A stretch of 55,134 nt of DNA from contig JABANN010000188.1 in assembly GCA_013115125.1 (NCBI GenBank), positions 1 through 55,134 of the forward strand, read 5' to 3'. Of this stretch, positions 10,397 through 19,869 are shown one piece after another. Each line of letters starts with the position of its first letter. The first letter of the stretch is position 1. This DNA is from Perkinsus olseni (lineage: Eukaryota; Perkinsozoa; Perkinsida). Both the position numbers and the translations under genes were made by a program. The notes beneath the pieces are model-generated. The model was not told the DNA's origin, ran no database searches, and saw nothing but the letters and a program-made list of their open reading frames with translations.

Positions 10397-11749
10397 TTAC
10401 TTACTGTAAAAGTCGATAACGCCATCAAGAGAGACCCAGGTACCGAGTACGAGGGAAACCAAGCCCACCACGATCATCAACCAGTACCACCAGTTCTTCC
10501 ACGCGAACATCTTACCCTTAGCGAGGACGAGGTTGAAGGCTCCAGGCCCCAGGAAGCAGACGATCGAGCCGGCAATGGCTCCGACGAGCCCCAGAATCAT
10601 ATTAACATCGGGCAAGGCGACCGCCACTGCGAAGGACAGGGCTACCGTTAAGGTAGCAACGAATATACCAATGATGGTTCGATGCTTCTTGGGGTTGAGA
10701 GAGTGAAGGATAGTCGTCCTTACAGGGTAGATGTTGAGCGGGAAGCAGCCGACGATGGCGACGCCCATAAGAATAAAGGCAATGCACACCATCGGATCTC
10801 CAGACTGAATCATAGGGCTGAGACTGATGAGAACACTGGAGGCGATATCGTCCCCGAAGTTGATGAAGAAGAGGATGCCAACCATTAGGTAGACGATAAC
10901 ACTGACGATCATAGACACGGCAGTGACCCTCCTCATAGCGGAAGGCTTCCGGTTCGACAGGCCCACGTAAATCTCCGGAACGTTCGGCTGACTGGCGAAG
11001 GCGAAGATGTAGGTATTGAAGGCGGACATGAGCGACCCCGTGTTGAGGGGGGTCCATGCCGTATTTACATCAAACGTGTCCGAGACGCCGTAACGGGAGA
11101 GAGTGTAAATGGCTGTGATAGCAAGGAAAACGACTCCCACCGAACCAGCCATAGTCAAATACCTGATAGAGCCGATGCCCTTGAGAAGGGAGATCGGCCA
11201 GAGAATAATGACCGTGACCAGTATGCTGAAGTAGATCCTGTTTACGAACATTATGCCGTACCAGGTATCAGGGTGGGAACCGAAGGCGGCGACGAACACA
11301 GGGTTGAAGATATCGTAGATGGTGACGATGTATGCAGCGGCAGTACCGAAGCAGAAGAGGAACATACCGATTTGGAAAACCCATCCCCATTTCTTGCCAA
11401 AGAGCATGTCGACAAGATCTTCATAAGTATCTTTCTTCGCGATATCCTGTGCTCTCACGATCATTTCGACAGAGAGGAAGGTGAAGAAGCACATAGCACA
11501 CAGCAGGATGGTGCCAGCGATGATACCGGCACAATACATAGTGTAGGGCACGGCGAGAGCACCAGCACCGAGAGTGCCTTTCATAAGGCTGAACGCGGCC
11601 GCGGCTTCAGAGCCCTCGGCCAGCACATCCCACCACTTGAAGTTGGTAGCAGTAGATTTGGCATCCTTAACAGTATACTCGCTGTCGGAGGTCGATATCT
11701 CGGTAGAGGGCAGCTCCTCCTCCTCCGTTACGTCCTTCTGCTCGGGCAT
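10397..11749 (-). CDS. Amino-acid/auxin permease family transporter (SLC38-like), copy 1
   Basis: Single exon from ATG at 11749, 450 residues, the usual length for this family. After a hydrophilic acidic N-terminus (about 45 residues) comes the signature first helix, FSLMKGTLGAGALAVPYTM, typical of AAAP/Aa_trans proteins. Around ten further hydrophobic helices follow. Near the middle is SAFNTYIFAFASQPNVPEIY and later CFPLNIYPVRTTILHSLNPK, both shared with the neighbouring paralogue. The family moves neutral or other amino acids with H+ or Na+ across plasma or vacuolar membranes; substrate and location cannot be read here. It is intronless although its neighbours are intron-rich. It lies 713 bases downstream of copy 2, in the same orientation. 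Confidence 0.93.
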   Translation of the reverse strand: MPEQKDVTEEEELPSTEISTSDSEYTVKDAKSTATNFKWWDVLAEGSEAAAAFSLMKGTLGAGALAVPYTMYCAGIIAGTILLCAMCFFTFLSVEMIVRAQDIAKKDTYEDLVDMLFGKKWGWVFQIGMFLFCFGTAAAYIVTIYDIFNPVFVAAFGSHPDTWYGIMFVNRIYFSILVTVIILWPISLLKGIGSIRYLTMAGSVGVVFLAITAIYTLSRYGVSDTFDVNTAWTPLNTGSLMSAFNTYIFAFASQPNVPEIYVGLSNRKPSAMRRVTAVSMIVSVIVYLMVGILFFINFGDDIASSVLISLSPMIQSGDPMVCIAFILMGVAIVGCFPLNIYPVRTTILHSLNPKKHRTIIGIFVATLTVALSFAVAVALPDVNMILGLVGAIAGSIVCFLGPGAFNLVLAKGKMFAWKNWWYWLMIVVGLVSLVLGTWVSLDGVIDFYSK

Positions 11750-12462
11750 CACACAAAGTCAGAGGGAAATGATGAAGGCTGTCAACGAACGGGATACTAG
11801 AACACACTTTGACCCGGGAAAATTCAGAGTCGGCCGAGACCCCTCCCCTCTTCCGCGGACATGCTAGCTTGCAGTACGCTAACACGCATGAGTACTTCGA
11901 TAAATCCCACGGAGAAACACGGCCTAGATCCATCTCGGGACAGGCTGGCACAGGGCCCTCCTCAGCTCCAGTACGATTAGGGCAGCACACAATTCGGGGA
12001 CAGCTGGCCATACCCACCCACCGGGTGTCCCACTAAGACGCGTTGCAATGACATTCTCTGATAGATGCATTCGGGTACGCCTTGCCCCGATGTGTCGAAA
12101 CACAACACTTGCTCGCTTCTGAAAGTCGACTCCGTTAACCGAAGGTGAGACAGCTCGATCGCCGACAAGGCGATCAGCTCGACTGGCGAGCAAAAATGCG
12201 CTTCACGCGCCGTCCGTCATCAACCCTGGCAAGGGCAGCACTGTCCTCAGTACCATCCTAGAGCACGGAATCACTCAAAACGCCTACTAACCTTCAACAA
12301 TACTTATGGACGATGACCAGAAGAAAATACAGAAGAATGTTGTTGTTGAGAGACCGGGTAGAGCCAGCGGAAGCACATTGCTTGTGAAATCAATCCACAG
12401 CGGATGCCGTTGCGTGCACTCTCTTGCGGTCTCGGCAAAATCCTCATCATCAGAGCTGCTTA
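11750..12462. other. Intergenic between transporter paralogues
   Basis: This is the promoter side of transporter copy 1 and the 3' flank of copy 2, including the conserved element at 12365-12420. No gene is visible. Confidence 0.5.
12365..12420. repeat. Copy 2 of the conserved element downstream of the transporter pair
   Basis: Matches 9878-9937 in two blocks with one mismatch each, but with a shorter spacer. It begins only about 40 bases past the stop codon of transporter copy 2, so it probably lies in the 3' untranslated region. Confidence 0.75.
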
Positions 12463-13794
12463 TCAGCCCCTCTCTTGATAGAATTCAATAGCGTCTAGAA
12501 TCGCTATGTACGTCCCTAGGAGGAAAGCGACAAGGCCAATGATGATCATGGCCCAATAATAGATTCTGTCCCTTATGTACACCGCACCACCATCAAGTTT
12601 TATGTTGAACGCAGCCGGGCCCAGAAAGCAGATGATAGAGCCAGCCAGGGCTCCCACCAGCCCTAGAATCACGTTCACGTCCGGCAAGGCAAGAGCGACG
12701 GCAAAGGCGAGTCCCACAGTGACGGTCGACACGACCATGCCGATGAGAGTCCTGTACTTCTTGGGGCGCAGCGAGTGCAGAACTGTGATTCGTACAGGAT
12801 AGATGTTAAGAGGGAACGTACCAACAATCGCTACAGCCATCATTAAGAAGGCAGCGGCGATGACGGGGTCTCCACTGTTCAGCCTAGGGCCCAAGCTCGT
12901 GAGAATGTTCGACTCGGTCAATGCACCGTATGCCACGAGAAAAAGAGATCCTTCCACTGCATAGACGACAAGGACGGAGAGAATGCTGATGAGCGTCACC
13001 TGACGCATGTTACGAGGGGTGGCAACCGAGAGCTCGGTGTATATCTCCGGGATGTTGGGCTGGTTGGCGAAGGCAAATATGTACGTGTTAAAGGCGCTCA
13101 CCAACGACGACAGATCCATGGGCTTCCACAGCATGTCGGAGGTGAAGCTCGAGGCCACACCGTAGCGTGCCAGCACATATACCGAGGTTATGGCGAGGAA
13201 GCAGGCACAGAGGGAACCGGTGAAGGTGAGGTAGCGGATAGAATCAATGGTCTTCATCAACGACACTGGGAGTAGTACCACCACTGTTACCAAAATACTG
13301 AAGTACAACCTGTTGGTCAGGAGTACGGCGTACCACTCCTCGGGGTTGTCCCCGAAGGCATGTACTGTGACAGGCCTCACAATGTCGTAGATGGTGACTA
13401 TGTATACGGCGCTGGTACCGAAGCAGAATACAAACATCGCCAGCTGGTAGAGGTAGCACCAGCGGCGTCCGAAGAGCAAATCTACTAGCTCCTCGTATGT
13501 ATCCTTCCCACTCTTGTGCACCGCCCTCACGATGAGCCCTAGGGACAGGATTGATAACGCGGCCATGACAACGAGGAGGACAAGGCCGAGAGCAACCCCA
13601 GCTGAGAGCATCGTGAAGGGCAGAGAGAGAGCCCCGGCTCCCAATGTAGCCTTCATGATGTTGAAGACAGCGGCTATCTTTGAGCCGGCCGGAAGGAGGT
13701 TGGTCATCCGGTTCCAGAAGGGCCTACCCTTCATCCCCTCGCCACACTTGGGAGACTCGAGCCCACCGGAGTGTGCCGAATCCGTCGTTTTCAT
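12463..13794 (-). CDS. Amino-acid/auxin permease family transporter (SLC38-like), copy 2
   Basis: Single exon from the first in-frame ATG at 13794, 443 residues. It has the family signature in helix 1 (FNIMKATLGAGALSLPFTM) and about eleven hydrophobic helices. Long blocks are shared with copy 1, such as SAFNTYIFAFANQPNIPEIY and FPLNIYPVRITVLHSLRPKK. Its N-terminus is unlike copy 1: basic and Ser/Gly-rich instead of acidic, which suggests different trafficking or regulation. The conserved core with diverged ends indicates an old tandem duplication. Substrate is unknown; amino-acid transport is inferred from the family. Confidence 0.93.
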   Translation of the reverse strand: MKTTDSAHSGGLESPKCGEGMKGRPFWNRMTNLLPAGSKIAAVFNIMKATLGAGALSLPFTMLSAGVALGLVLLVVMAALSILSLGLIVRAVHKSGKDTYEELVDLLFGRRWCYLYQLAMFVFCFGTSAVYIVTIYDIVRPVTVHAFGDNPEEWYAVLLTNRLYFSILVTVVVLLPVSLMKTIDSIRYLTFTGSLCACFLAITSVYVLARYGVASSFTSDMLWKPMDLSSLVSAFNTYIFAFANQPNIPEIYTELSVATPRNMRQVTLISILSVLVVYAVEGSLFLVAYGALTESNILTSLGPRLNSGDPVIAAAFLMMAVAIVGTFPLNIYPVRITVLHSLRPKKYRTLIGMVVSTVTVGLAFAVALALPDVNVILGLVGALAGSIICFLGPAAFNIKLDGGAVYIRDRIYYWAMIIIGLVAFLLGTYIAILDAIEFYQERG

Positions 13795-14485
13795 GGAAGA
13801 ATCGAAGCGAAAAAATCTGAGAATATACGACACCGATATCGCGCTGAGCCAGTCGACACACGAAACGCTCTCGACCTGACACTAAGTCCCTACCGTGATG
13901 ACTACAGGGCATCATCGACATCGGGATAAACCATTGGGCAGCGAGAGTGATGCCAACTACAAACGAGATACGACAAGACGAGCCTTATTCGTCAGCCGAC
14001 TATTTAATAGCGGCAACAGCACGCCTATGCTACGCTTAGCTCGCCACGCCCACGCGTGCCAGCGGAGCGGTCATCGAAATCTTCATGGGAATTAGAATGC
14101 CTCCGATACATTAGCCCTTCCCGCCAGTCTTGTGATAACGTAACATACTCCTCGGCATCACAGATGTGCTCGATCGGGCCACCTACGGTCGTGACCGGGT
14201 AGCTCGAGGCCCACGCCGGGCGGACCAAGACCAACTCGAGTGTCGGCCCGACGGGGGTGCTCTTGCGCTCCGGACGGGAGGGGGTGGCTGGTGCCCTCGA
14301 CCGTGTGCATGCGTGCAAGGGAGACACGAGGCGCGCCACATCCTGCACGGGGTCGCTGCACTGGACATCAAATCAAGCAGTGGCTGTCAACTGCCCGGCG
14401 GGTTCGAAGGCATCGGGGAGCTACAGGCTACCGAGAATGCCACGGCAAGAGAACTCAACCGGTACCAAAACTATCATAGAAACTA
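13795..14485. other. Intergenic, with a weak minus-strand coding candidate
   Basis: A minus-strand open stretch at 14025-14348 has moderately protein-like composition (contains LVRPAWASSYPVTTVGG) but no upstream ATG and no recognisable domain. It may be an exon of a small gene or chance. Otherwise this is the promoter region of transporter copy 2 and the 3' flank of the SNM1-like gene. Confidence 0.3.
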
Positions 14486-15649
14486 TCACCAATCATCAGT
14501 GAGATCAATAACTGCTGTTAATTCGCTGGGCTCACTGGCATACTTCGCAGCCTTGCTGGGCTTGCAGTGGAAGTAACTCTCCAGCCTTCCCCGGTGATCA
14601 GGGAGCATGATACTCCCAGCCACAGCTGTAACCTGAGCGTCTCGCTCCGCCAACGTCTTCCCAACCGTTCCAATAACCCTCTGCGGCCGTACGTGCTTCA
14701 GAAAGTCCACCAGCTCTGTGTAGGAGCTATGCTCGCTATACGGTATCGAGTACAGCACGCAGCCTGGATGTTTCTTACTGCGCCAACAAGATTCTTTCCG
14801 AGTCCAGCCAGTGCAGCGAAATCCAACCACCTTGCCGTAGCCCGCCTCGAGAAAGTCGGCCAGGGTGTCGGGCGAATTCCCAACTCGGCCCATGGTATCG
14901 AAAACCACCCCACAGTCTTCCTTGTCCGCGATCAGCCTCTCCGGAATCGCTCCGCAAATTGCTACGATCTTCCGTCGATTTTTGGGTATGAAAATTTTCT
15001 TCCCAAGGACCTCGCTTATCCGCACCGCACAGGATTCCTTTCCCAGCCTGTAACCCCCAACAACAAAAATAGTACCCGACTCGTTCTCTCTACCAACAAT
15101 TCTAGCGATCATATCCAAAGCGTCCTCCCTAGGTGGATGGACGAACCGCCTGTCCGAATACGTTGTATCTAGCCATACTGTGTTGATAACGCCATTACCG
15201 GGGACCGTCTTCAGGAGGGAGCTCGAAGCCCGGAAATCTCCCGTGTGAAGGCCCATCCAGTCACCAGCGCCGCAGAACAGAAACATGACCGCTCCTGGGC
15301 AGTGATTAGCATCAATACAGGTCACCTGTACTCCCCCAATCTCGGTCGGCCGGCCCATTTCCAACTTCACGACTCGGGAGCCGTCAACGCCGATAACCTG
15401 GGTCACCAGCTCTGCCGTGATCGGCGAGCAGTATATGGTTCCCTTGCAAAAGCCCTTCGCAAGACCCCAAGTATGGTCCCCATGAAAGTGAGTTAAAAAA
15501 TACGTGCTGCTATTCTGACGCAGCCTTACAGGTACACCAAAGCCGTCCACTATGAAAGCCTCCGTTTGCCCCGGGATCTCCGTTATAACCTTATACGCCC
15601 ATTCCCTCTTCTCCTTCTCGAGGGATGATGCCGAGCGCTTGGGAGGCAT
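14486..15649 (-). CDS. SNM1/PSO2-family DNA cross-link repair nuclease (metallo-beta-lactamase/beta-CASP)
   Basis: From ATG at 15649 the frame gives 387 residues without introns. The metallo-beta-lactamase metal motifs are present: H54-F-H56-G-D58-H59 in THFHGDHTWGL, H116 in DANHCPGAVMFLF, D138 in HTGDFR, D161 in VWLDTTYS, and H307 in PYSEHSSYTEL. The set DANHCPGA plus YSEHSSYTEL is typical of the DNA-repair beta-CASP nucleases SNM1A/Apollo/PSO2, which trim DNA 5'-3' during interstrand cross-link repair. The protein is short, essentially just the catalytic core. The extreme C-terminus VIDLTDD (380-386) looks like a SUMO-interaction motif. An in-frame upstream exon (16099-15809) may add about 100 residues. 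Which paralogue it corresponds to is not decidable here. Confidence 0.92.
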   Translation of the reverse strand: MPPKRSASSLEKEKREWAYKVITEIPGQTEAFIVDGFGVPVRLRQNSSTYFLTHFHGDHTWGLAKGFCKGTIYCSPITAELVTQVIGVDGSRVVKLEMGRPTEIGGVQVTCIDANHCPGAVMFLFCGAGDWMGLHTGDFRASSSLLKTVPGNGVINTVWLDTTYSDRRFVHPPREDALDMIARIVGRENESGTIFVVGGYRLGKESCAVRISEVLGKKIFIPKNRRKIVAICGAIPERLIADKEDCGVVFDTMGRVGNSPDTLADFLEAGYGKVVGFRCTGWTRKESCWRSKKHPGCVLYSIPYSEHSSYTELVDFLKHVRPQRVIGTVGKTLAERDAQVTAVAGSIMLPDHRGRLESYFHCKPSKAAKYASEPSELTAVIDLTDDW

Positions 15650-15764
15650 CACCTGTTGAGAAGCCTGAAACAATGCCGAATGACAAGGGTTCAATATTGG
15701 TATAGCGAGTAGTGAGGATCCTCGTATGACCGCTCGAGCATAGATATTGTGTAAAGGTATTGAG

Positions 15765-15860
15765 ATACATATTATAATAATATAGAGATATGATATTTTC
15801 TTGGTTACCTCATTCATAGGCGTTTCAACCCATCTAGATTTATAAGGATAGTATATTATA
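15765..15860. other. AT-rich patch upstream of the SNM1-like gene
   Basis: Conspicuously AT-rich (tattataataatatag and similar) compared with the GC-rich surroundings. Most of it would be intron in the two-exon model of the SNM1-like gene, or promoter if translation starts at 15649. Confidence 0.5.
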
Positions 15861-16099
15861 CGTATCAGCTCATGTAAGCCCGCGTGGCCTGTCATAACCA
15901 ACATTGACAAGGCATGCTCGATCGAGTGGGGAAATTTGATGACCCCTTCGAGGTGACCCGAAGTGACTTGGAAGTGCCGCACTGAAACTACCGCCTCCTC
16001 CACTTCTTCCGCACGAAGGAAACCAAAAAATGTATCGTACGCGAATCTCGCCCATCCCATAGGATTCCCCCAAACGTGAGATTCACTAACACAAGCCAT
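15809..16099 (-). CDS. Candidate 5' exon of the SNM1-like gene
   Basis: A 97-codon open stretch begins with ATG at 16099 and ends at a possible donor (GAG|GTAACC). A 144-nt AT-rich intron (15808-15665) ending in TTTCAG would join it in phase 0 to the nuclease. An acceptor 12 nt further in, giving exon start GTGATG, also keeps the frame. The product has no recognised domain. The frame also stays open through the AT-rich stretch, so it could be chance, and translation may simply start at 15649. Confidence 0.4.
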
Positions 16100-16266
16100 T
16101 AAGGTGATAGTATAATTATTTCAGGAGGCATAGTTGCAAGCCAGGCGAATCGGGCCGAAAACCCGTAATATTACTAAACAACACACTGTTCTGAATACCT
16201 CTAGAGTGACCCGAAACTGCCTCCTTCGGGACCCCAGGCATCGCCTGCTGATGCAGTAGTCCTAGC

Positions 16267-17241
16267 TTACGCGGACTTCAAGAGAGCCTGACGCTGCTTC
16301 TCCTTAGCCCTGTTATCAAGAGTCTCCTGGAAGGCCTTCCACATAACAGAGAAGAACATACCCTGAAGACCGTTGGTGAGGATACGAGTAGCAAGGCCAC
16401 GGCCGAAGAGTCCGGCGTAACCATCCTTGGCAACGATATTCCTGACAGCCTGGGGATAGGTGAGAGGCACCTGGGAAGTCTGCTTAGTGGTCTTGAGCAC
16501 CCTAAGGGAGTTCGAAATGCAATCGGACACGAAGGATGAGCAGAAACCGAGCACGGCGTTACGCACATATTTGCCATACTTGAAGTTGAAATCGGGCAAA
16601 TGAGCGTTCAGAGTGTTATGGGTGACGAACCACGGGTAGTGGCCAACCCAAGTGGCGGCCATGGCACCGAGAGTACCGTGCCACAAATTGGAGATACCGT
16701 GAGTCTTCACCTTGTTCATGAGGACCTTCATACCAGCCTCGCCCTCGACCTGCTTGGTGGTCTTCCAGGCATCAATAGGCATGAGGAAGGCACGGAAGCA
16801 TGCGGCGCCGCAAGAGGCGAAGGCAGTCTTGACACCGATGGGCATGTTCTGAGTGGCCTGAGTGTTATCCAAGAGAGCCAATACTCCAACGTTAGCGGCG
16901 GTATCGCCGAAACGAGACATGGGGGCCTGGATCAGGGCGGGGACAAGACCGCGATAGAAACGGGGAATGCCACCCTCGGCGTAAAGCTTCTTGAGGACCT
17001 CACCGAGGTGACCACCATAACGGTACTGGTAGTTCATAGTGGTACGCATCCACATGAGGGCGAACACGTTAACGACCTGGGCGGAAGCACCAGCGATACC
17101 ACCGCGGAAGGCGGCCTTGGTGGCCTTGTTGAGGACATCGGCGGCGGCGAGCTGCTTGCGCTGCTGTTCCAGAGCAGCAGCCTGGGCAGGCGCGGGGGCG
17201 GCAGTAGTGGTAGTTGTCGCAGGTGCGGCGGAAGTAGACAT
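16267..17241 (-). CDS. Mitochondrial carrier family (SLC25-like) protein
   Basis: Single exon, ATG at 17241, 324 residues, close to the usual 300 for the family. After a Thr/Ala/Pro-rich N-terminus (about 30 residues) there are three repeated units, each with a helix pair and amphipathic linkers. Unit 1 has GGIAGASAQVVNVFALMWMR with GGIPRFYRGLVPAL. Unit 2 has AFLMPIDAWKTTKQ with GISNLWHGTLGAM. Unit 3 has FVSDCISNSLRVLKTTKQ with GYAGLFGRGLATRI. The canonical PX(D/E)XX(K/R) motif is clear only in unit 2 (PIDAWK); units 1 and 3 are degenerate, so this is a divergent member and its substrate cannot be guessed. Inner mitochondrial membrane location is inferred from the family. It is divergent from the DASS transporter. 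Confidence 0.88.
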   Translation of the reverse strand: MSTSAAPATTTTTAAPAPAQAAALEQQRKQLAAADVLNKATKAAFRGGIAGASAQVVNVFALMWMRTTMNYQYRYGGHLGEVLKKLYAEGGIPRFYRGLVPALIQAPMSRFGDTAANVGVLALLDNTQATQNMPIGVKTAFASCGAACFRAFLMPIDAWKTTKQVEGEAGMKVLMNKVKTHGISNLWHGTLGAMAATWVGHYPWFVTHNTLNAHLPDFNFKYGKYVRNAVLGFCSSFVSDCISNSLRVLKTTKQTSQVPLTYPQAVRNIVAKDGYAGLFGRGLATRILTNGLQGMFFSVMWKAFQETLDNRAKEKQRQALLKSA

Positions 17242-18220
17242 AATATTTAAGGGAGAAAAATGTAGCTTCTGGTAACGAGGAGAGCTAATTCTCACAACTC
17301 GAAACCGATAACCACTTCTCACTCCCTCCCCGAATGGCTTCCAGCACGATGAACTAACGCCATGAGCATTGCCGTACCGCAAAAGAGCAACAACTAACTA
17401 CAGTAGATCACAAGACACACACTTAAGCTTACAGCCCGCTCAACCTCGGTACATAATTTGCAGTCAATTCTACGTTTAGAGCTGTCGGCCAGCCTGCCCT
17501 CTCCATAAGGTGGACTCCTCGAGGCCGAAAGATCCATCTACAAACTGATTACTGTCCGGAGTCGCGGCGCTAGTAAGCATCCCATCCCTAGCTCCGGACC
17601 GCAAGATTTCACGCAAAAAGCGCACGCCCCAAAAGCTGCAGGCCAGAAGCGCATGTCAGAATGGTATGCACGTCCCAGTCCCGAACTGTTCGCTAGGAAT
17701 TATCACAGCATTATTGGATACGATAGGCGCCCCCCTGAGGAGTAATAGAGAAAAAATACTCCCACGGCGCCTGAGCTGTCAGCGTGATTTATGGAGATTC
17801 TCTTGAAATAGCTTCTGGGTTCAACAACCGGCCTACCAGACCGACCTTTACTGGGGCCGCGATGTTGGTGGAGGGTACGCCTTGTCCATGCCGGGCTGTA
17901 GATGTGATCCGCCCGAAGCAAGTCAGCGAACGACGTCTTCGATACCTTCTCTATCAATTTGGAAGCCTCAGAGTCCGGGTGCCGTGGCTCGAGATAGTTA
18001 ATCAAGTATAGAGACATACACTAACACAGAAAACTGTCCCACACAGTCTGCAGGCGACTTCATATCAGCCGAGCTAGTTCCCGTCAGTCTTCGCGGTGTG
18101 AATGCGCTGGCGAGTGCATCACGCTTAATGAGAATTAATCCAAGAGAATCTTGCTGTCCGAATGACTTCGTGAGATGACCCGAGAGTGCAACCTTCGTAG
18201 CTCCTCTTGATTGTGGGTCA
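17242..18220. other. Divergent promoter region
   Basis: About 980 bases separate the carrier (minus) from the anion transporter (plus). Open frames on both strands between 17703 and 18017 have no recognisable product. I see no RNA gene or clear regulatory motif. Confidence 0.45.
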
Positions 18221-19869
18221 ATGCCCGAATCGATTTCCTCCGAGTTGCCGGTGGATGTCCCGACAGATTCACTCAAGAAGCCCTACCCGACCGTCAGGGC
18301 TCGAATCAGGCAGCTAATCCTCTGGCACAACCAACAATGGAAGGGCATGCGGTTCCCCGGAGCCGCGCTGTTCTTCTTCAAGTTCTTCTTCCTTGGCTTC
18401 GCCATAGCGCCTAAGGATGTGCCTCGAGACGCCTGGTGGGGTGTTACCTTGACGGCCTGTGCCTGCATGGGGTCGGCCGTGCTCCCCCTTCCCCTGCCGG
18501 CCTTCTGCGTGTTTGTCTTGGCCCTCGCTGGTTTATCAGGGGGGATGACATCCGATGAGATCGTCTCGGGCTTTGGCAGTCCAGACCTGTGGTTCAACAT
18601 GTTCAGCTTCATGACTATAAGAGCCTTCACTGTGACAGGCCTCGGTCAAAGACTTGGCCTTCTTGTTTACAAGTACATAGGATTCAACGTCCTACTGGTG
18701 GCCTATGTTATCTGTGCGCTTGAGCTCATCTTGGCTCTGTTCATAACATCTCCAGCAGTCCGTGCTGTCGGCTTGGTCATGCCCGTACTGGTACCCTTAC
18801 TCGAGCATGGCTACAAGTCCTCTCCCCAACGGGGGACGCAGCGAGAGGTCGGCAGCTATCTGATCCTCGTCGAGATAACAGCCAATGCCTTTACCAGCGC
18901 ATGCTGGCTTACTGGTTACAACGATGTTAACCACTTCATCGCCACTTATCTGGGCGAACAAGGCTTGGACGCGGACTTCAACTTCTGGGCGACTGAGGTC
19001 GCCATCCCTGTGCTACTGGCTGTGCTTCTGGTGCCGTTGATGCTCTACTTGCTGCATCGACCTGAGTACATCCGAGACCCCACCGCTTACAAAGATGCGT
19101 GCGAGCAGCTGAGATCGCTCGGAACCGTCTCCTGCCCGGAAGTAAGCTCGCTGTCACGTCTCAGTAGTTCCCCAGCCAGCGGCTTCGTACGCTCAGGTCA
19201 TTGTGGCTATCATCTATGTTGCCACTTTCGCCCTTTGGGTTGCCGCATCGATGTCGCCTGGCTTCTACATCAGCGATATGATTATCGCTGCCATCGGTAA
19301 GCCGCCCACCCGTCGGAGTTATTGTTCATGCTGCTTTCTGGGCAGGTATCGCAGCCCTCCTAGCGTTCGGCATCATCGAATCCGAGTCGGCGATACTTGA
19401 AGACAAGCGCCCATTTCGGATGCTCTTCTACTACGGGATGCTCCTTTCGATAATCCAAACGGCCGTGGCCAAGGGCTACTGGGCCTATCCCTTCGCTGGC
19501 AAGTATGTTGTGGAATGGTTATCCGACCTACCAGTCAGCAGCTCGGTTCTGCTCGGTTCTTTTGTTATGTACTTCACATCTTATGTTTATACTTCTCCAT
19601 TAGCCCATGCTAGAGATTTCTATCCCCCTATCTTCGAGTCGATGCTCCAAAATGGTGTTCCTGCTCGTCTAGGGTCGAGTGCATTGTCATATGTCACCAT
19701 GGCTCGTAATCTATCACCGTACACTTCCCCGACCAATCCTGCCTACTACGCCCTCGAGTACGTCACCGCTCGCCAGTGGTGGTTCTGTGGGGTAGCATCG
19801 CTTGTATTAAACTACCTGTTCCTCATCTCTGTGGGGTTTTTGTGGTGGCTCATAATTGGCGACTGGTGA
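18221..19869 (+). CDS. DASS/SLC13-type anion transporter (2-oxoglutarate/malate translocator-like)
   Basis: Exon 1 is 18221-19141; exon 2 starts at 19197 (55-nt intron) or 19176 (34-nt intron), both in frame, and ends at 19296; exon 3 is 19346-19869. Total is about 514-521 residues with ten or more hydrophobic segments. The segment ALFITSPAVRAVGLVMPVLVPLL sits where this family has its first substrate/Na+ hairpin, and WFNMFSFMTIRAFTVTGLGQR precedes it. The second half includes FGIIESESAILEDKRPFRML and MYFTSYVYTSPLAHARDFYPP. The family moves di- and tricarboxylates; plastid and bacterial members exchange malate and 2-oxoglutarate. No obvious targeting peptide is seen. The canonical SNT motifs are altered, so the substrate is uncertain. 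Confidence 0.85.

Noticed and set aside
11273-11800. Plus-strand open frame of 175 codons
   Set aside because: It is antisense to transporter copy 1.
16600-17250. Plus-strand open frame of 216 codons
   Set aside because: It is antisense to the mitochondrial carrier, whose own frame is clearly the real one.
17703-18017. Minus-strand open frame of 104 codons upstream of the anion transporter
   Set aside because: It has no recognisable domain and an equally open frame on the other strand; too weak to call.
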